A stretch of 21,532 nt of DNA from JANRKG01 sp033763635 (GTDB lineage: Bacteria; Cyanobacteriota; Cyanobacteriia; GCF-001939115): the NCBI GenBank assembly GCA_033763635.1, contig JANRKG010000274.1, forward strand, positions 1-21,532. The letters run 5' to 3'. Below the pieces are notes generated by a model. That model worked only from the letters and a program-made list of their open reading frames with translations. It had not been told where the DNA came from and searched no databases. A program made the translations under genes and the position numbers. This document shows, piece by piece, positions 21,053 through 21,532 of this stretch (position 1 is the stretch's first letter; each line of letters begins with the position of its first letter).

Positions 21053-21532
21053 ATGACCAGCGGGTATATCCTGATCGTGGCAATTTTGATACTGGGGGGA
21101 GTCATCGCCACAGTTGGGGATCGTTTGGGCACCAAAGTTGGGAAAGCCCGCCTCAGCCTGTTTAATCTCCGTCCCCGGCAGACCGCAGTAGTCATCACCA
21201 TTTTGACAGGGGGGGTGATTGCCGCCTCAACTTTGGGAATTTTGTTCGCCATTAGTGACCAGTTGCGAACTGGGGTCTTTGAATTGGGACGCATTCAGGA
21301 CAACCTGGCGAAGGCCAGAAAAGACCTGGAGCAAACGCGGGACCAGAAAAAACAGATGGAGAACGCCCTGGCAAAGGCAGGGGAAGCCAATCGCCGCATT
21401 GAGCGAGAAAACACCAGGATTGCAGCGGAAAATGTGACGGTCAGGGGCCAGAATGCAAGGGTCCGTTCTGAAAACACCCGCATCCGGGCCGATAACCTGG
21501 AAATTCGTACCGAAAATGCGTCGATTAAGGCA
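21053..21532 (+). CDS. DUF3084 domain membrane/coiled-coil protein (partial)
   Basis: The gene runs off the window end; 160 codons are visible and the frame is still open. Two membrane helices (about 5-21 and 45-68) flank the conserved loop VGDRLGTKVGKARLSLFNLRPRQTAVVIT (21-49), characteristic of the cyanobacterial DUF3084 family. A long helical region starts near 70. From about 113 it becomes a strict heptad repeat, with Asn at 113, 120, 127, 134, 141, 148 and 155 and Ile/Val three residues later. A TAG stop lies immediately before the ATG, so the start is certain within this frame, although no good ribosome site is visible. The family's function is unknown. It lies 109 bases after ntcA on the same strand. 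Confidence 0.85.
   Translation, partial: MTSGYILIVAILILGGVIATVGDRLGTKVGKARLSLFNLRPRQTAVVITILTGGVIAASTLGILFAISDQLRTGVFELGRIQDNLAKARKDLEQTRDQKKQMENALAKAGEANRRIERENTRIAAENVTVRGQNARVRSENTRIRADNLEIRTENASIKA

Overview
The window is chromosomal DNA from a cyanobacterium, most likely a filamentous or Leptolyngbya-like lineage, although the sequence does not fix the genus. Four things point there: repeated HIP1 octamers (GCGATCGC, for example at 1944, 2277, 7213, 14449, 14709 and 20803), a canonical ntcA with an NtcA-type site upstream, a PAM68 photosystem II assembly gene directly behind rpsO, and several families known only from cyanobacteria (DUF3084, a HetZ-related regulator, plant/cyanobacterial-type sucrose-phosphate phosphatase). 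No mobile element, tRNA, rRNA or CRISPR array was seen.

Layout. 1-5000: a GNAT acetyltransferase (minus strand), then plus-strand genes for sucrose-phosphate phosphatase, RuvA, an AT-rich alpha/beta-hydrolase-like protein and a GH13 glycoside hydrolase. 5000-6900: rpsO-pam68 as a tight pair, then a type I-beta DAHP synthase (entry to the shikimate pathway). 7090-10640: three minus-strand genes of accessory character: a protein resembling the N-terminal half of PilB/GspE but with no ATPase domain, a HetZ-related helix-turn-helix protein, and a small coiled-coil protein. They are separated by unusually long gaps, one carrying three 17-bp tandem repeats. 10890-15660: two exported TPR proteins, a membrane-anchored YdcF/DUF218 protein and an ABC exporter half-transporter with a non-canonical Walker B residue. 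15660-17760: a strong promoter and long leader, rplU, rpmA, a clear terminator and hemB. 17800-19800: an SRPBCC protein convergent with a minus-strand fabI-hisB pair. 19800-21532: ntcA, divergent from fabI, followed by the start of a DUF3084 coiled-coil membrane protein cut by the window end.

Most of the window is core metabolism and translation. No self-evident new multi-gene system is present. The parts most worth a second look are the motor-less PilB-like protein, the duplicated TTGTACAA palindromes in the fabI leader, the seven-fold Asn heptad repeat of the DUF3084 protein, the degenerate ABC exporter and the TPR-TPR-DUF218 envelope cluster.
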